A stretch of DNA of 64,000 bases from Niabella sp. (GCA_027493055.1 JAPUDO010000087.1:124974-188973); one strand, 5' to 3'. Positions 47,401-54,760 are shown, counted from the first letter of the stretch. Program-made: numbers and translations. The notes: generated by a model not told the origin, from the sequence alone.

Positions 47401-47478
47401 ACCGCTTGTATATTTGATGGGCTGCGCATTAACAACTACACAGAACAGCACTAACAACGTAAGAAAAGAATATTTCAT
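44476..47478 (-). CDS. Large secreted glycoside-hydrolase-like protein
   Basis: 1000 residues with a signal peptide (MKYSFLTLLVLFCVVVNAQ). An N-terminal region of beta-sandwich type is followed by a galactose-binding-like segment and a long C-terminal TIM-barrel region: GLKVKIYNTVRELSNKAYE, VGIDGIYLDDVAFDRITMKR, GRPGIIDLHSANQYNKSDG and WFGEYFDYEKNGPDFYLTEV. The Asp pair in YLDD and Glu in the later strand could be the catalytic acids. It resembles uncharacterised Bacteroidota GH-like proteins (DUF6067 type, moderate confidence). No SusCD pair lies in the window. Probably cuts a glycan outside or in the periplasm; substrate unknown. Confidence 0.8.
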   Translation of the reverse strand: MKYSFLTLLVLFCVVVNAQPIKYTSGNLQWNADSLGNHRFILHLTAAEFAKNRSVAQAVIPWRRHDDDPGEKRVIVIAEKGAVPVNNNKVLKADNESGSLLFEPVAGPGTYFVYYMPYKNEGRSNYPKGVYLAPAETADDAWIRQTMLRKVFARADTKAYESIDAFNSFYPMEIIATKNETAALVKTAGSKGYIVFPEDRMHPVKMTEYLPQRWVQQGIKNSFTDTAAKGEYFTFQLGIYALQNLKNVRINFSDLKAAGGNVIASKNISCINTNGTDYKGMPLMKTVNVAPNTVQPMWCAVDIPVNTAAGIYKGRVTVQADGAASQTVHLTIVVKNKTLNDSGINEPQKQTRLKWLNSTLAQDNTVIAPYTPLQITDSSVALLGRKVLINKDGFPAQIQTFFTPEMTAIGTTPNNLLLEPIHFHFIESSSKKDVQWKSSGVKFLRKDAGTAQWQAVNTSAAMEMKVDATLEFDGFLSYTVKLTALQDVGFNDINFHIPVLPAMARYFMGLGQKGGYRLDSVLWKWDVANKNQDGGWIGSVNAGLQFSLRDEHYVRPLNTNFYLQKPLLLPASWGNGDKGGIDVFKKGSSVLVNAYNGPRSMKKGDTLYYNFNLLITPFHTINTDFQWQARFYHKYNKPDSIKAKGATVVNIHHATPINPYINYPFIEWKKMKGYIDSAHALGLKVKIYNTVRELSNKAYETFPLRSLGHEIYSPGPGGGFSWLQEHVGRDYIAAWFVPEIKDAAIVNSGMSRWHNYYVEGMNWLVKNVGIDGIYLDDVAFDRITMKRIKRVLTQNGRPGIIDLHSANQYNKSDGFNNSANLYMEHFPYLNRLWFGEYFDYEKNGPDFYLTEVSGIPFGLMGEMLQDGGNAWRGMLYGMTNRMPWSNNADPRPIWKLWDDFGMEGSEMIGYWSPGCPVKTDNGKVLATVYKKQGAVLVSIASWADSDINIKLMIDWEKLGIDAAKAEITAPPVKNFQPAKTFKPGEEIPVEKNRGWLLIIK

Positions 47479-47629
47479 TCATTAAAATTATTGATGTATT
47501 GTGAAAACGAACAAAAATTTGTTAATCATTTGTAAAGAACGGCGCTCCTGTTTTTTAGATTTTTATAAATGAAAAAGATTGTTTACTTTAGAAATGCAAA
47601 CAAGCTTTTTTAACTTCAAAGAATTATTT

Positions 47630-47863
47630 ATGGAAACAACTAATATCGAATTTTCCCAGGATGAATTACAGGTAACCAGGTTAGATGACATTTCAGAAAC
47701 TGCCGGAGCTTACGACGGAGATGGTGATGGCGATGGAGACGGTGGCGCTGATGGCGGAGATGGCGCTGACGGAGATGGAGGAGCCGATGGCGATGGTGGC
47801 GCTGATGGGGACGGAGGAGCTGACGGAGATGGTGGTGCTGATGGAGATGGCACAGGAGCCTGA
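47630..47863 (+). CDS. Short peptide with Asp/Gly repeat tail, putative RiPP precursor
   Basis: 77 residues from the ATG giving METTNIEFSQDELQVTRLDD; an ATG 12 codons earlier is possible but lies directly after a promoter-like box (TACTTTAG). The first 30 residues form an ordinary acidic leader ending ISETAGAY. The rest is nearly pure Asp, Gly and Ala: five DG pairs, GADGGD, five GADGDG repeats and TGA. No Cys, Ser or Lys is in the tail and Thr occurs once. The repeats use different synonymous codons. A strong terminator follows, then oxygenase and ferredoxin genes. Alternatives are a Ca2+-binding or acidic surface peptide, since DGDGDG resembles calcium loops. Modification is inferred from the neighbours. 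Confidence 0.8.
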   Translation: METTNIEFSQDELQVTRLDDISETAGAYDGDGDGDGDGGADGGDGADGDGGADGDGGADGDGGADGDGGADGDGTGA

Positions 47864-47890
47864 TCATCCTGCTATTTAAACAAAACTTTA

Positions 47891-47929
47891 AAAAGCCGCA
47901 GTGAACATTTATTTTCTGCGGCTTTTTTT
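47891..47929 (+). terminator. Terminator after the Asp/Gly peptide gene
   Basis: AAAAGCCGCAG pairs with CTGCGGCTTTT across a 14-base loop, followed by T. It stands between the peptide and the enzyme genes, so read-through would give more peptide than enzyme. Confidence 0.88.
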
Positions 47930-48081
47930 GCATTTTGCATACTTCATAATAACCGATCATGAAATGAAGCATAAGAAAACATTCTCCTAAGGAGTCCTCT
48001 GGACATTCTCATACCCAAAAACAATGAATATTTTCTTATACGAAATTCCATCTGACAATTAAAAAAACAAAAAATAGACAG

Positions 48082-49263
48082 ATGAATCATTTTTTTAAAA
48101 ATATTGTAGCCCCCTGTTCTGTTGAAGACTTTTTTAACCAGTATCATGAAAAAGATATCCTGCATATAAAAAGGAATGATGAAACTTATTATAATAATAT
48201 CCTGACCTCACAAGAGATCTCCGATTACCTGGAACGGCAAGATATTTTCTATCCGTCGGTAAGGATCGTAAAAAACGGGAAAGAAATACCCCACGCAGAG
48301 TACACACTTAAAAGCACTCCAATTGGCCATCACCGCAAGGATGGTATCATTAATACAGATAAAGCATTTGCTCTTTTTAATAACGGGGCTACTTTTGTGA
48401 TACAGGCAGGACAAAGATATTTCAACAACCTTTCTCACTGCTGCTTACAACTCTCACAAAAATTCAATGCACCTGTTCAGGCTAATTTATATATTACTCC
48501 CGATAAATCCCAGGGCTTTAACCCGCACTGGGACACACACGATGTTTTTGTACTGCAGATCTCAGGCACTAAAACATGGCATTTATATGGATTTGAAAAA
48601 GAGCTGCCTACCAAAAACCAAACCTTTGTAAGCAAGGGTTATGAAAAAGAACCTATCCAGACTATCCAGCTATGCCCCGGCGACTTTTTGTATGTGCCCC
48701 GCGGCTATGTGCATGATGCTATAGCTGATGATGGCATTTCATCGCATATCACTATTGGCGTTCTGTCTTTTACATGGGCAAGGTATTTTAATGAGATCTT
48801 CCCTCAATTGGAAGAGTTCAAAATGTTCAGGGAAGCAGTTCCTTTCTGGAAAGAAGATCTCTCTTCCTTAATAAAAGAAAAAACAGAAGCGCTTAAACAA
48901 AAACTTTCAGCGCTTGATTTTGATAAAGGAATTGAAAGACTGAATAAAAATTACAGGGCGGCACAGCCACAACCGGTACATCATTACTTTGAAAGCATCC
49001 GTACAATAAGCAAACTTTCTCCCGGCACCAGGCTGGCTTTGAATGAAGGCGTCATTTACAACTTTGTTAAAAAAGAGGAGGGTAATGAGCTGCAGCTTTT
49101 AGGAAAAGCGATACAGTTTCCCGATACAGCAAAACCTGCGCTGGATTACATTTTCAACAATAAAAAATTCACTTTACAGGACCTGCCGGCAGCAACTGAT
49201 GCAGCAAAAGAGCTGGCCGTTCAACTTATCAGGGAAGGCGTTGTTTATATTGAAGAACTATAA
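48082..49263 (+). CDS. JmjC-type 2-oxoglutarate/Fe(II) oxygenase
   Basis: 393 residues. Cupin-like JmjC domain of the ribosomal-oxygenase (RoxA/YcfD, FIH) type. Fe ligands are His149 and Asp151 in FNPHWDTHDVFVLQISGTKT and His211 in YVPRGYVHDAI; TKTWHLYGF follows the usual pattern, and Lys in that strand may hold 2-oxoglutarate. The C-terminal part is a helical and winged region as in RoxA-like proteins. Such enzymes hydroxylate side chains of proteins, including Asn, Asp, Arg and His. The neighbouring Asp-rich peptide is an obvious candidate substrate, but this is inference. Its gene follows the peptide after a terminator and precedes the ferredoxin-like gene by 12 bases. Confidence 0.9.
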   Translation: MNHFFKNIVAPCSVEDFFNQYHEKDILHIKRNDETYYNNILTSQEISDYLERQDIFYPSVRIVKNGKEIPHAEYTLKSTPIGHHRKDGIINTDKAFALFNNGATFVIQAGQRYFNNLSHCCLQLSQKFNAPVQANLYITPDKSQGFNPHWDTHDVFVLQISGTKTWHLYGFEKELPTKNQTFVSKGYEKEPIQTIQLCPGDFLYVPRGYVHDAIADDGISSHITIGVLSFTWARYFNEIFPQLEEFKMFREAVPFWKEDLSSLIKEKTEALKQKLSALDFDKGIERLNKNYRAAQPQPVHHYFESIRTISKLSPGTRLALNEGVIYNFVKKEEGNELQLLGKAIQFPDTAKPALDYIFNNKKFTLQDLPAATDAAKELAVQLIREGVVYIEEL

Positions 49264-49275
49264 AAATAGTATTGT

Positions 49276-50172
49276 TTGGAGCATAACATCAATAAAGAGG
49301 TATTTTTTTGCAGCACCGCTTCCAGATATTTTAAGGAGCAGCTGAGTGGAACGGCGGCTAATTCGGAGGTGTTTATTCTCCTGGAACATTGTAACCCTTT
49401 TCCTGAAAAAGTAATGGAGGCCCATTTTGATAAAGAGTGGCTGCGCAGCATTCAGCGGCTGGCCAAATCGTACAAAGGCAAGGTGCTGCTTATCAGGAAT
49501 AACAAAACAAATTTTAAGGACTGCAAAATATCTTTTGTTGACTGTAATGCCTGCCGCTATTTTACTATAGAAACAGCTATAGAAAATACACCTTCTGTTC
49601 AATTAGCCGACTATATAGCGGATCCCCGTACAGCGTGGCAAACAGATCCTTTTTTTGTGATTTGCACCAATGGGAAAAAAGATAAATGTTGCGCCAAGTT
49701 CGGGTTCCCGGTATATAAATTTTTTGAATCGTTCAATGCTGATGTGAATGTATGGGAATGTTCACACGTAGGTGGAGACCGCTTTGCTGCCAATGCTGTA
49801 GCTATGCCTTTTGGCATTTATTATGGCCACGTTGCAGTAGAAGACGTGGGCCACATTATGGTAAGAACGCTCCTGCGGAAAATTTACAAAAACAAATTCC
49901 GTGGCTTATCGCGCCGTTCTTTTTACGAGCAGGCTATTGAATGTCACCTGCGCGAGCACCTGCAGAACTATGATATAGATTTTGAGATCCACACACATTT
50001 ACTGTATCATGAAGGAGATACCTATAAGGTAGACGTAACAACCAGCAATAATGGCCATTATATAATGGAGTTACTGAAGGAGCGAATCTCCTATCCGCAC
50101 CGGCTTACCTGCAAATCACAAAAGCAGGAGGACCTGTCAAAATTTAAACTGACAAGATTAGAAGCGATTTAA
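49276..50172 (+). CDS. Sucrase/ferredoxin-like [2Fe-2S] protein
   Basis: 298 residues, TTG start 12 bases after the oxygenase stop; no suitable ATG is nearby. The fold is the thioredoxin-like ferredoxin family (Suc_Fer-like). Cluster residues are likely in FVICTNGKKDKCCAKFG and VWECSHVGGDRFAANAVAMP. The N-terminus has FFCSTASRYFKEQLSGTA, as in the family. It could supply electrons to the upstream oxygenase, although 2-oxoglutarate enzymes normally need only ascorbate-like reductants. Transcribed with the JmjC gene. Confidence 0.85.
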   Translation: MEHNINKEVFFCSTASRYFKEQLSGTAANSEVFILLEHCNPFPEKVMEAHFDKEWLRSIQRLAKSYKGKVLLIRNNKTNFKDCKISFVDCNACRYFTIETAIENTPSVQLADYIADPRTAWQTDPFFVICTNGKKDKCCAKFGFPVYKFFESFNADVNVWECSHVGGDRFAANAVAMPFGIYYGHVAVEDVGHIMVRTLLRKIYKNKFRGLSRRSFYEQAIECHLREHLQNYDIDFEIHTHLLYHEGDTYKVDVTTSNNGHYIMELLKERISYPHRLTCKSQKQEDLSKFKLTRLEAI

Positions 50173-50177
50173 ACCAG

Positions 50178-51164
50178 CTACTCCAGCTCCTGCTCTATGG
50201 CTTTTATTACTTCCTCAAAATAATTAACATCATTCAGGCGGCAAGCGTGTCCCATACCTCCCGGACTGAATACATTTACTTCCATTAGCTTATCCCCAAC
50301 AATATCAAGACCCACCAGGAACATACCATCTTTAATGAGCTTATAGCTTACGGCATCTACAATATCTGATACCGCTCTGGTTATTTTAGGCACTGAAACA
50401 GATCCGCCCTGATGCAGGTTACTTCGTATATCACCGCTTGCCTGCGAACGGTGTATGGCCGCTATTTTACCATCTATCTCAATCGGCTTTCCATTCAGTA
50501 AAAACAAACGTATATCGCCTTTACTGGCTTTAGGCAGGTATTCCTGCGCAACAATATAACCATCACGGCCGATGGCGTCAACAATCTGGTTGAAATTCTG
50601 GTTCCTTTCATTCACCAGGAAAACATTCTTACCGCCCGAGCCTTGTAAAGGTTTTAAGATGATATTCTTTTTGTGTGCGGTATAGAAAGCTTTTATTTCC
50701 CCAATGTTTCTTGTAATAATCGTTTCAGGGCGTACACTTTCAGGAAAGTATTGAAAATACATTTTGTTTGCCGCTCTTCCCAGTATATCAGGGTTATTCA
50801 GTACCAGCACCCCGTTCTTTTTTGCCAGCTGGCCAAATACAATACCCGCATACTGGGCCCACGGCCTTTCCTCAAGGTCGATAGAGGGGTCATTACGCAG
50901 CATCAGCACATCCAGGTCTTTTGACTCAATGAGTTTCTTTTCTGCTTTAAAAACAGCATCCATAAAAACTTTAAGGCTCCTGAACTTTTTTGCCGGAGCT
51001 TTTTTAGCATGGGCTCCCATTTGTTCAGATGCCGTATAACTAAAGTCTGCTACTGCTATGTAATACACTTCATGTCCCATTTGCAATGCCTGTAAAGCCA
51101 GGCGTGTGGTAGTAAAAGAAGGCTCTTCTCTATCATAATCGTTAATAACAAAAGCTATTCGCAT
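50178..51164 (-). CDS. ATP-grasp ligase, glutathione-synthase-like
   Basis: 328 residues. N-terminal part (MRIAFVINDYDREEPSFTTT) as in GshB-type ligases, then the ATP-grasp domain: KNIILKPLQGSGGKNVFLV, IVAQEYLPKASKGDIRLF, HRSQASGDIRSNLHQGGSV and LVGLDIVGDKLMEVNVFSPG. GDIRSNLHQGG matches the substrate loop of glutathione synthases. It joins an acyl group to an amine through an acyl phosphate. Here it is last in an operon with DUF1704 and N-formylglutamate amidohydrolase. No gamma-glutamylcysteine synthetase is present, so glutathione itself is unlikely; the substrate is unknown. Confidence 0.9.
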   Translation of the reverse strand: MRIAFVINDYDREEPSFTTTRLALQALQMGHEVYYIAVADFSYTASEQMGAHAKKAPAKKFRSLKVFMDAVFKAEKKLIESKDLDVLMLRNDPSIDLEERPWAQYAGIVFGQLAKKNGVLVLNNPDILGRAANKMYFQYFPESVRPETIITRNIGEIKAFYTAHKKNIILKPLQGSGGKNVFLVNERNQNFNQIVDAIGRDGYIVAQEYLPKASKGDIRLFLLNGKPIEIDGKIAAIHRSQASGDIRSNLHQGGSVSVPKITRAVSDIVDAVSYKLIKDGMFLVGLDIVGDKLMEVNVFSPGGMGHACRLNDVNYFEEVIKAIEQELE

Positions 51165-51174
51165 ATATATTGTT

Positions 51175-53025
51175 TTAATGTTGGATCATTTTAAAAATAT
51201 TCCCGGCCTTTTTTATGCCTTCCAGCTTCTCTGTAAATGCGCCTGTCAGAAACCGGGGTGTTACAGGAGCTTCAAATAAAATATTCCGGTGTATCAATTC
51301 CTGAACTACCGGTAAATAATCTTCACGGATCTTACCAATCAATAAATGCTTCAGATCTTTACCCCTCTTGATATAGTCTATAATATTGAGAAAACCCTTC
51401 AGGTACACAGCATCTTTTGTAAGCCCGCCACCCCTGTACACCCTCATGCAAATATTAAATGCAGCATGATGTTCAAAAGCATATTTATCCGTAAGCAGGC
51501 CAAAAGTTTCTACAAAAGATTTGCCGCTGACCATTTCATGCGTAGCAACCACACGGGCCGCAAGCGTTCTCATACGGCTGCCGGTAAGTCCGCCGGTAAG
51601 ATATTCGGCTAACACCGCCAGGCCTTCCTGTAATTCCTCGTATCCCGGAACACCTATAGAAAACAGTTCCAGCGGCTGCGCTTTACCGTTGTAATAGGTT
51701 ACCACATGCGTTCCTACTTCATGCTGTAACAATGACACTGCTCTTTTGGGAGATACGCTAAAGCCTGAATTAATATTAAGCACCCCTTTTGACACCAATA
51801 CCCCTTCCACATCATCCGCAATGCGGATATTGGTTGAAATGCTTTTATCCTGCGTGCGCAGCCATTTCAGTTCTTTCCTGGCAAGCTGTGCAAACCCCGA
51901 AGCATTTAATCTTTTGGATCCCGCCACCGGCGTCCTGACCACATCTATAGCAACCAGCAGCGCTTTTGCCATATCTAACAGCTGCTCACTAACGGGACCA
52001 AACAACTGCAGGCTGCTTAACATAAAATCATGCTTTTCTCTCTCCTGCATCATGTTCAGCATCCGATCAATCTCTTTCCGCTTATCCCTGAACAGGAACG
52101 CAATAGTAGGATCTGTAATATCTTCAACCGGCAGGTTGTATATCTTACGCTTAATGATCTCAGGATCTACCGGCATAGGCCTGTAATGGAATACAGGATC
52201 TTTTGAATAATGGTCCTGTTTAAATTGCTGCCATGCCTCATTTACGTTAATGGGCGTTACCAGCATTAAAAAGTCGAACAGCTTGGTGTAAGCCGCAAGC
52301 TCTCTGTCTATCTCTCTTGCCTTATCATCAATAATGGTAGTCCCCAGCATTTGAAAGTGGGACGTAATAAAGGTAGTTTGTAACCGTATAAATTCAAAAA
52401 AGCTTTTACGTAAAGCCTTGCTGTAGCCGGCTCTTAATTCACGCAGGAATAGAGGATAGGCTTTCCCGGTAACCTCGTTTATGTATACCGGTGCAATTTC
52501 TATTCCCATCAAGGTAATACCCTCTTTTTCCAGCTGCTCTTTCTCCAGCAAAGCTTTCATTCCAGGCGGCGCTGCAGGCGTTTCCTGCTTTTTTAATACA
52601 GAAGTTTTGCCCCAGGAATGAACAGGAATTTTACCAAGCTCAGTATCTAATTTACGCGCGGTGGCAACAGCGCTCTTTTGGCTTATATATATAGTAAAGG
52701 GTGAGCGGTAAGCCAGTGGAATTTGCCAGGCTTCCACCAGCAGGAACCCTTTGAACTTATCAAAGAAAACGCGGGTCACTAACTGTACTATTTCCCGTAA
52801 CAAGCCATCAGGGCTGTCCTCTGCTATAAGGTAAGCAGATTCTGTTTTACCCAGGCGTCCGGGAAAATAATCCTTCCCTCCTGTTAAGCGATATACCAAT
52901 AAAAAAGGAACCGGCTTTTCTATTTTCAGAATGCCATTACCAGGCAGGCTGATATGTATAGGCTCTGCCTTTTTCAGCTTGTCCTGTAACCTGTTCAATA
53001 TTTTCTGGCTGGTATCCGTCATCAT
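51175..53025 (-). CDS. DUF1704 / QEGLA-family metallopeptidase-like protein
   Basis: 616 residues. The family is known in databases as the 'flavohemoglobin expression-modulating QEGLA motif' group and as DUF1704, the same family as the eukaryotic tyrosine carboxypeptidase MATCAP. HEVGTH (residues 435-440) supplies the zinc ligands and catalytic Glu, and QEGLA (466-470) gives another acid. About 400 N-terminal residues are helical. A carboxypeptidase activity is thus plausible; it has not been shown for this protein. It overlaps the amidohydrolase gene by four bases (ATGA) and leads the ligase gene by ten, so the three are translationally linked. Confidence 0.88.
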   Translation of the reverse strand: MMTDTSQKILNRLQDKLKKAEPIHISLPGNGILKIEKPVPFLLVYRLTGGKDYFPGRLGKTESAYLIAEDSPDGLLREIVQLVTRVFFDKFKGFLLVEAWQIPLAYRSPFTIYISQKSAVATARKLDTELGKIPVHSWGKTSVLKKQETPAAPPGMKALLEKEQLEKEGITLMGIEIAPVYINEVTGKAYPLFLRELRAGYSKALRKSFFEFIRLQTTFITSHFQMLGTTIIDDKAREIDRELAAYTKLFDFLMLVTPINVNEAWQQFKQDHYSKDPVFHYRPMPVDPEIIKRKIYNLPVEDITDPTIAFLFRDKRKEIDRMLNMMQEREKHDFMLSSLQLFGPVSEQLLDMAKALLVAIDVVRTPVAGSKRLNASGFAQLARKELKWLRTQDKSISTNIRIADDVEGVLVSKGVLNINSGFSVSPKRAVSLLQHEVGTHVVTYYNGKAQPLELFSIGVPGYEELQEGLAVLAEYLTGGLTGSRMRTLAARVVATHEMVSGKSFVETFGLLTDKYAFEHHAAFNICMRVYRGGGLTKDAVYLKGFLNIIDYIKRGKDLKHLLIGKIREDYLPVVQELIHRNILFEAPVTPRFLTGAFTEKLEGIKKAGNIFKMIQH

Positions 53026-53813
53026 TTTACGATTGGGTTCCTGCTCTTTATTTCTTTGGACAAAAAGCCTACCGATAACGCGAGCAGCTGTTTCAGCCCG
53101 TTTATATGTGGTATATTAGCTATGCCCGTCCATTCATCCATGAATGTTTTTTTGAATTCAACTGAAAATACGGCACCATATTCGCCATAATGTTCAATGA
53201 CCCACCGGGCAAATGCACCACCTTTAAAAATAATATTTTGCCGGGCATCTGTTTTATGATCCAATGCATCTGCTTTTGCAAAAAAATTTGTTAAGCGGTT
53301 ACATAGCCCCTGCCACTTCTTCCCGTTATATGCGGTACCCATATTTATTTCAGGATGGGTTAGGGCATCAGCTTCTGTATAAGGATTTTCCCGGCGATGA
53401 TTATAGGAATGCACATCAAGAATAAAAAAACAGCCGTGTTCTTTTATTGCGGCTTCAATTATACCAGCAACAGCATCGTAAAATAAATCATAATCTTTAT
53501 GGAGCTTACGGATAGCACCCGCAGGTAAGTCATTCCAGACATTTAACCCCCACGCATCTTCCGGTTTTAAATAAATAGCTTTATCCTTTGTCCTGTTCAG
53601 GTCAAGCTGAAAGCGCGAAGTATGTACCACCACTTTACTGACAGGAAGATCAGCGATCATGTATCCTGTATAAGGATCTTCCTCACGGGAACGGCCCTGT
53701 TCACCCAGCAGAAGGTAATCGTGCAAGGTATTGTCAATGAAATGCCCGTCGTGGAGCGCAAAAGCGATCACAGGAGTTGCTTTATCATCAATGCTGAAAA
53801 ATGGGGGGCTCAT
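53022..53813 (-). CDS. N-formylglutamate amidohydrolase family protein
   Basis: 263 residues. Zinc metallohydrolase fold as in histidine-degradation HutG and relatives. Motifs are FALHDGHFIDNTLHDYLL, VVHTSRFQLDLNR, CFFILDVHSYNHRRENPY and AVFSVEFKKTFMDEWTG. No histidine-utilisation genes are near, so it probably cleaves an amide bond of another small molecule or a C-terminal modification. It overlaps DUF1704 by four bases and lies 106 bases after the LuxR-type gene. Confidence 0.87.
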   Translation of the reverse strand: MSPPFFSIDDKATPVIAFALHDGHFIDNTLHDYLLLGEQGRSREEDPYTGYMIADLPVSKVVVHTSRFQLDLNRTKDKAIYLKPEDAWGLNVWNDLPAGAIRKLHKDYDLFYDAVAGIIEAAIKEHGCFFILDVHSYNHRRENPYTEADALTHPEINMGTAYNGKKWQGLCNRLTNFFAKADALDHKTDARQNIIFKGGAFARWVIEHYGEYGAVFSVEFKKTFMDEWTGIANIPHINGLKQLLALSVGFLSKEIKSRNPIVK

Positions 53814-53919
53814 ACTTTTGTAAAGACAAAAAGCAGGCCATTCCGTATAAGAAACAAGCTGTTATAATGATAATCCTTTTTTTTAACCCACGCTAACAGG
53901 ACCTACACTAATGAATACT

Positions 53920-54681
53920 TTAAATTAAACTGTAATTGGCTGCACAGGTAACTGCTTCGGTTATGCTTTTTACATGCAGCTTTCTGAAAATATTTTTTTT
54001 ATGATACTTGATGGTTTCCGGCGAAAGGGAAAGCCGGGAAGCGATCTCTTTCATTGTAAACCCCCTTACTGAAAAATAAAGGATTTCCTTTTCTTTTTCA
54101 CTAAGCAATTCATCATTAACCCTTTTCCATACGGATGTACCTAAATCAAAAGACCATTTTCCCGGATCGCCCGCCTTTTGCATAATAACATTTCCTGATT
54201 TTTTTTGCGAAGACAGTGAGTTAACACACAGAACAAGCCATATCCGGCCCTCGTCATCACACGCAAGTGGTGTAGCCTTGTTATTGATCAGTATTGTATG
54301 CTTACCGGGTTGTAATAAGTGAAAATCGCAGGACATGCTTAAATATTTCCTGTCTTCGGCAGCAACACTTTCAAAAAAACCGAACGCCGCAGCATTCGCT
54401 TTTACCAGCATGTCAATATCACCTGCAGGCACCTGGTTTAAATAAAAACCATACCCCATGTTCTTTACTTTATCAGCAGTGTATCCACATAAGAAAAACG
54501 GATGATCCGAAACGTATGCAAAACCTCTTTTTCTGTAATCAACTATGTAAACGCTTTGATAGGAAGCCCTGGCAAAGGCTTCGGCTGTTTCAATATATGC
54601 TGCCAGCCTTTGGCTATCGTAAACAGATATTTTTTTGCTTGCGGATACCGGCTTAAAAAAATCTTCAATATCAGCTTTCAT
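53920..54681 (-). CDS. LuxR-type transcription regulator with PAS-like sensor
   Basis: 253 residues. The first 180 form a PAS-like sensory domain (YQSVYIVDYRKRGFAYVSDH, FLCGYTADKVKNMGYGFYL). The C-terminal helix-turn-helix is of LuxR/GerE type: LSEKEKEILYFSVRGFTMKE, IASRLSLSPETIKYHKKN. The ligand is unknown and no autoinducer synthase is present. It heads the leftward operon with the amidohydrolase, DUF1704 and ligase, and faces a divergent outer-membrane protein gene across an 18-bp palindrome that may be its operator. Confidence 0.9.
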   Translation of the reverse strand: MKADIEDFFKPVSASKKISVYDSQRLAAYIETAEAFARASYQSVYIVDYRKRGFAYVSDHPFFLCGYTADKVKNMGYGFYLNQVPAGDIDMLVKANAAAFGFFESVAAEDRKYLSMSCDFHLLQPGKHTILINNKATPLACDDEGRIWLVLCVNSLSSQKKSGNVIMQKAGDPGKWSFDLGTSVWKRVNDELLSEKEKEILYFSVRGFTMKEIASRLSLSPETIKYHKKNIFRKLHVKSITEAVTCAANYSLI

Positions 54682-54742
54682 AGTATGCTCTTTTATGCAC
54701 TACCCATTTGTGTAGTAAAAGTAAAGCTTTGATGACATACTT

Positions 54743-54760
54743 TTACAACTATAGTTGTAA
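54743..54760. promoter_or_regulatory. Perfect 18-bp palindrome, candidate operator
   Basis: TTACAACTA-TAGTTGTAA is a perfect palindrome without a spacer, ten bases before the ATG of the outer-membrane gene and 60 bases from the divergent LuxR gene start. Length and position fit a site for a dimeric regulator such as the LuxR protein. It overlaps the likely transcription start of the barrel gene. Confidence 0.6.

Noticed and set aside
47724-47854. Short tandem DNA repeats that could look like a CRISPR array
   Set aside because: Units of 18 bases are contiguous without spacers and encode a continuous protein frame. No cas genes are present.
47640-47972. A His- and Arg-rich 110-residue frame on the minus strand, antisense to the Asp/Gly repeat
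   Set aside because: It is the mirror of GAT/GGC codons. The leftward frame lacks a promoter and starts inside the terminator region.
47630-51164. Graspetide-type cluster, from the ATP-grasp gene near a precursor
   Set aside because: The tail has no Ser or Lys and a single Thr, so the usual ester or amide partners are missing. The ligase looks like GshB rather than a microviridin ligase.
50178-53813. Glutathione synthesis and histidine-utilisation assignment for the ligase and amidohydrolase
   Set aside because: No gshA, hutH, hutU or hutI genes accompany them; their neighbour is DUF1704.
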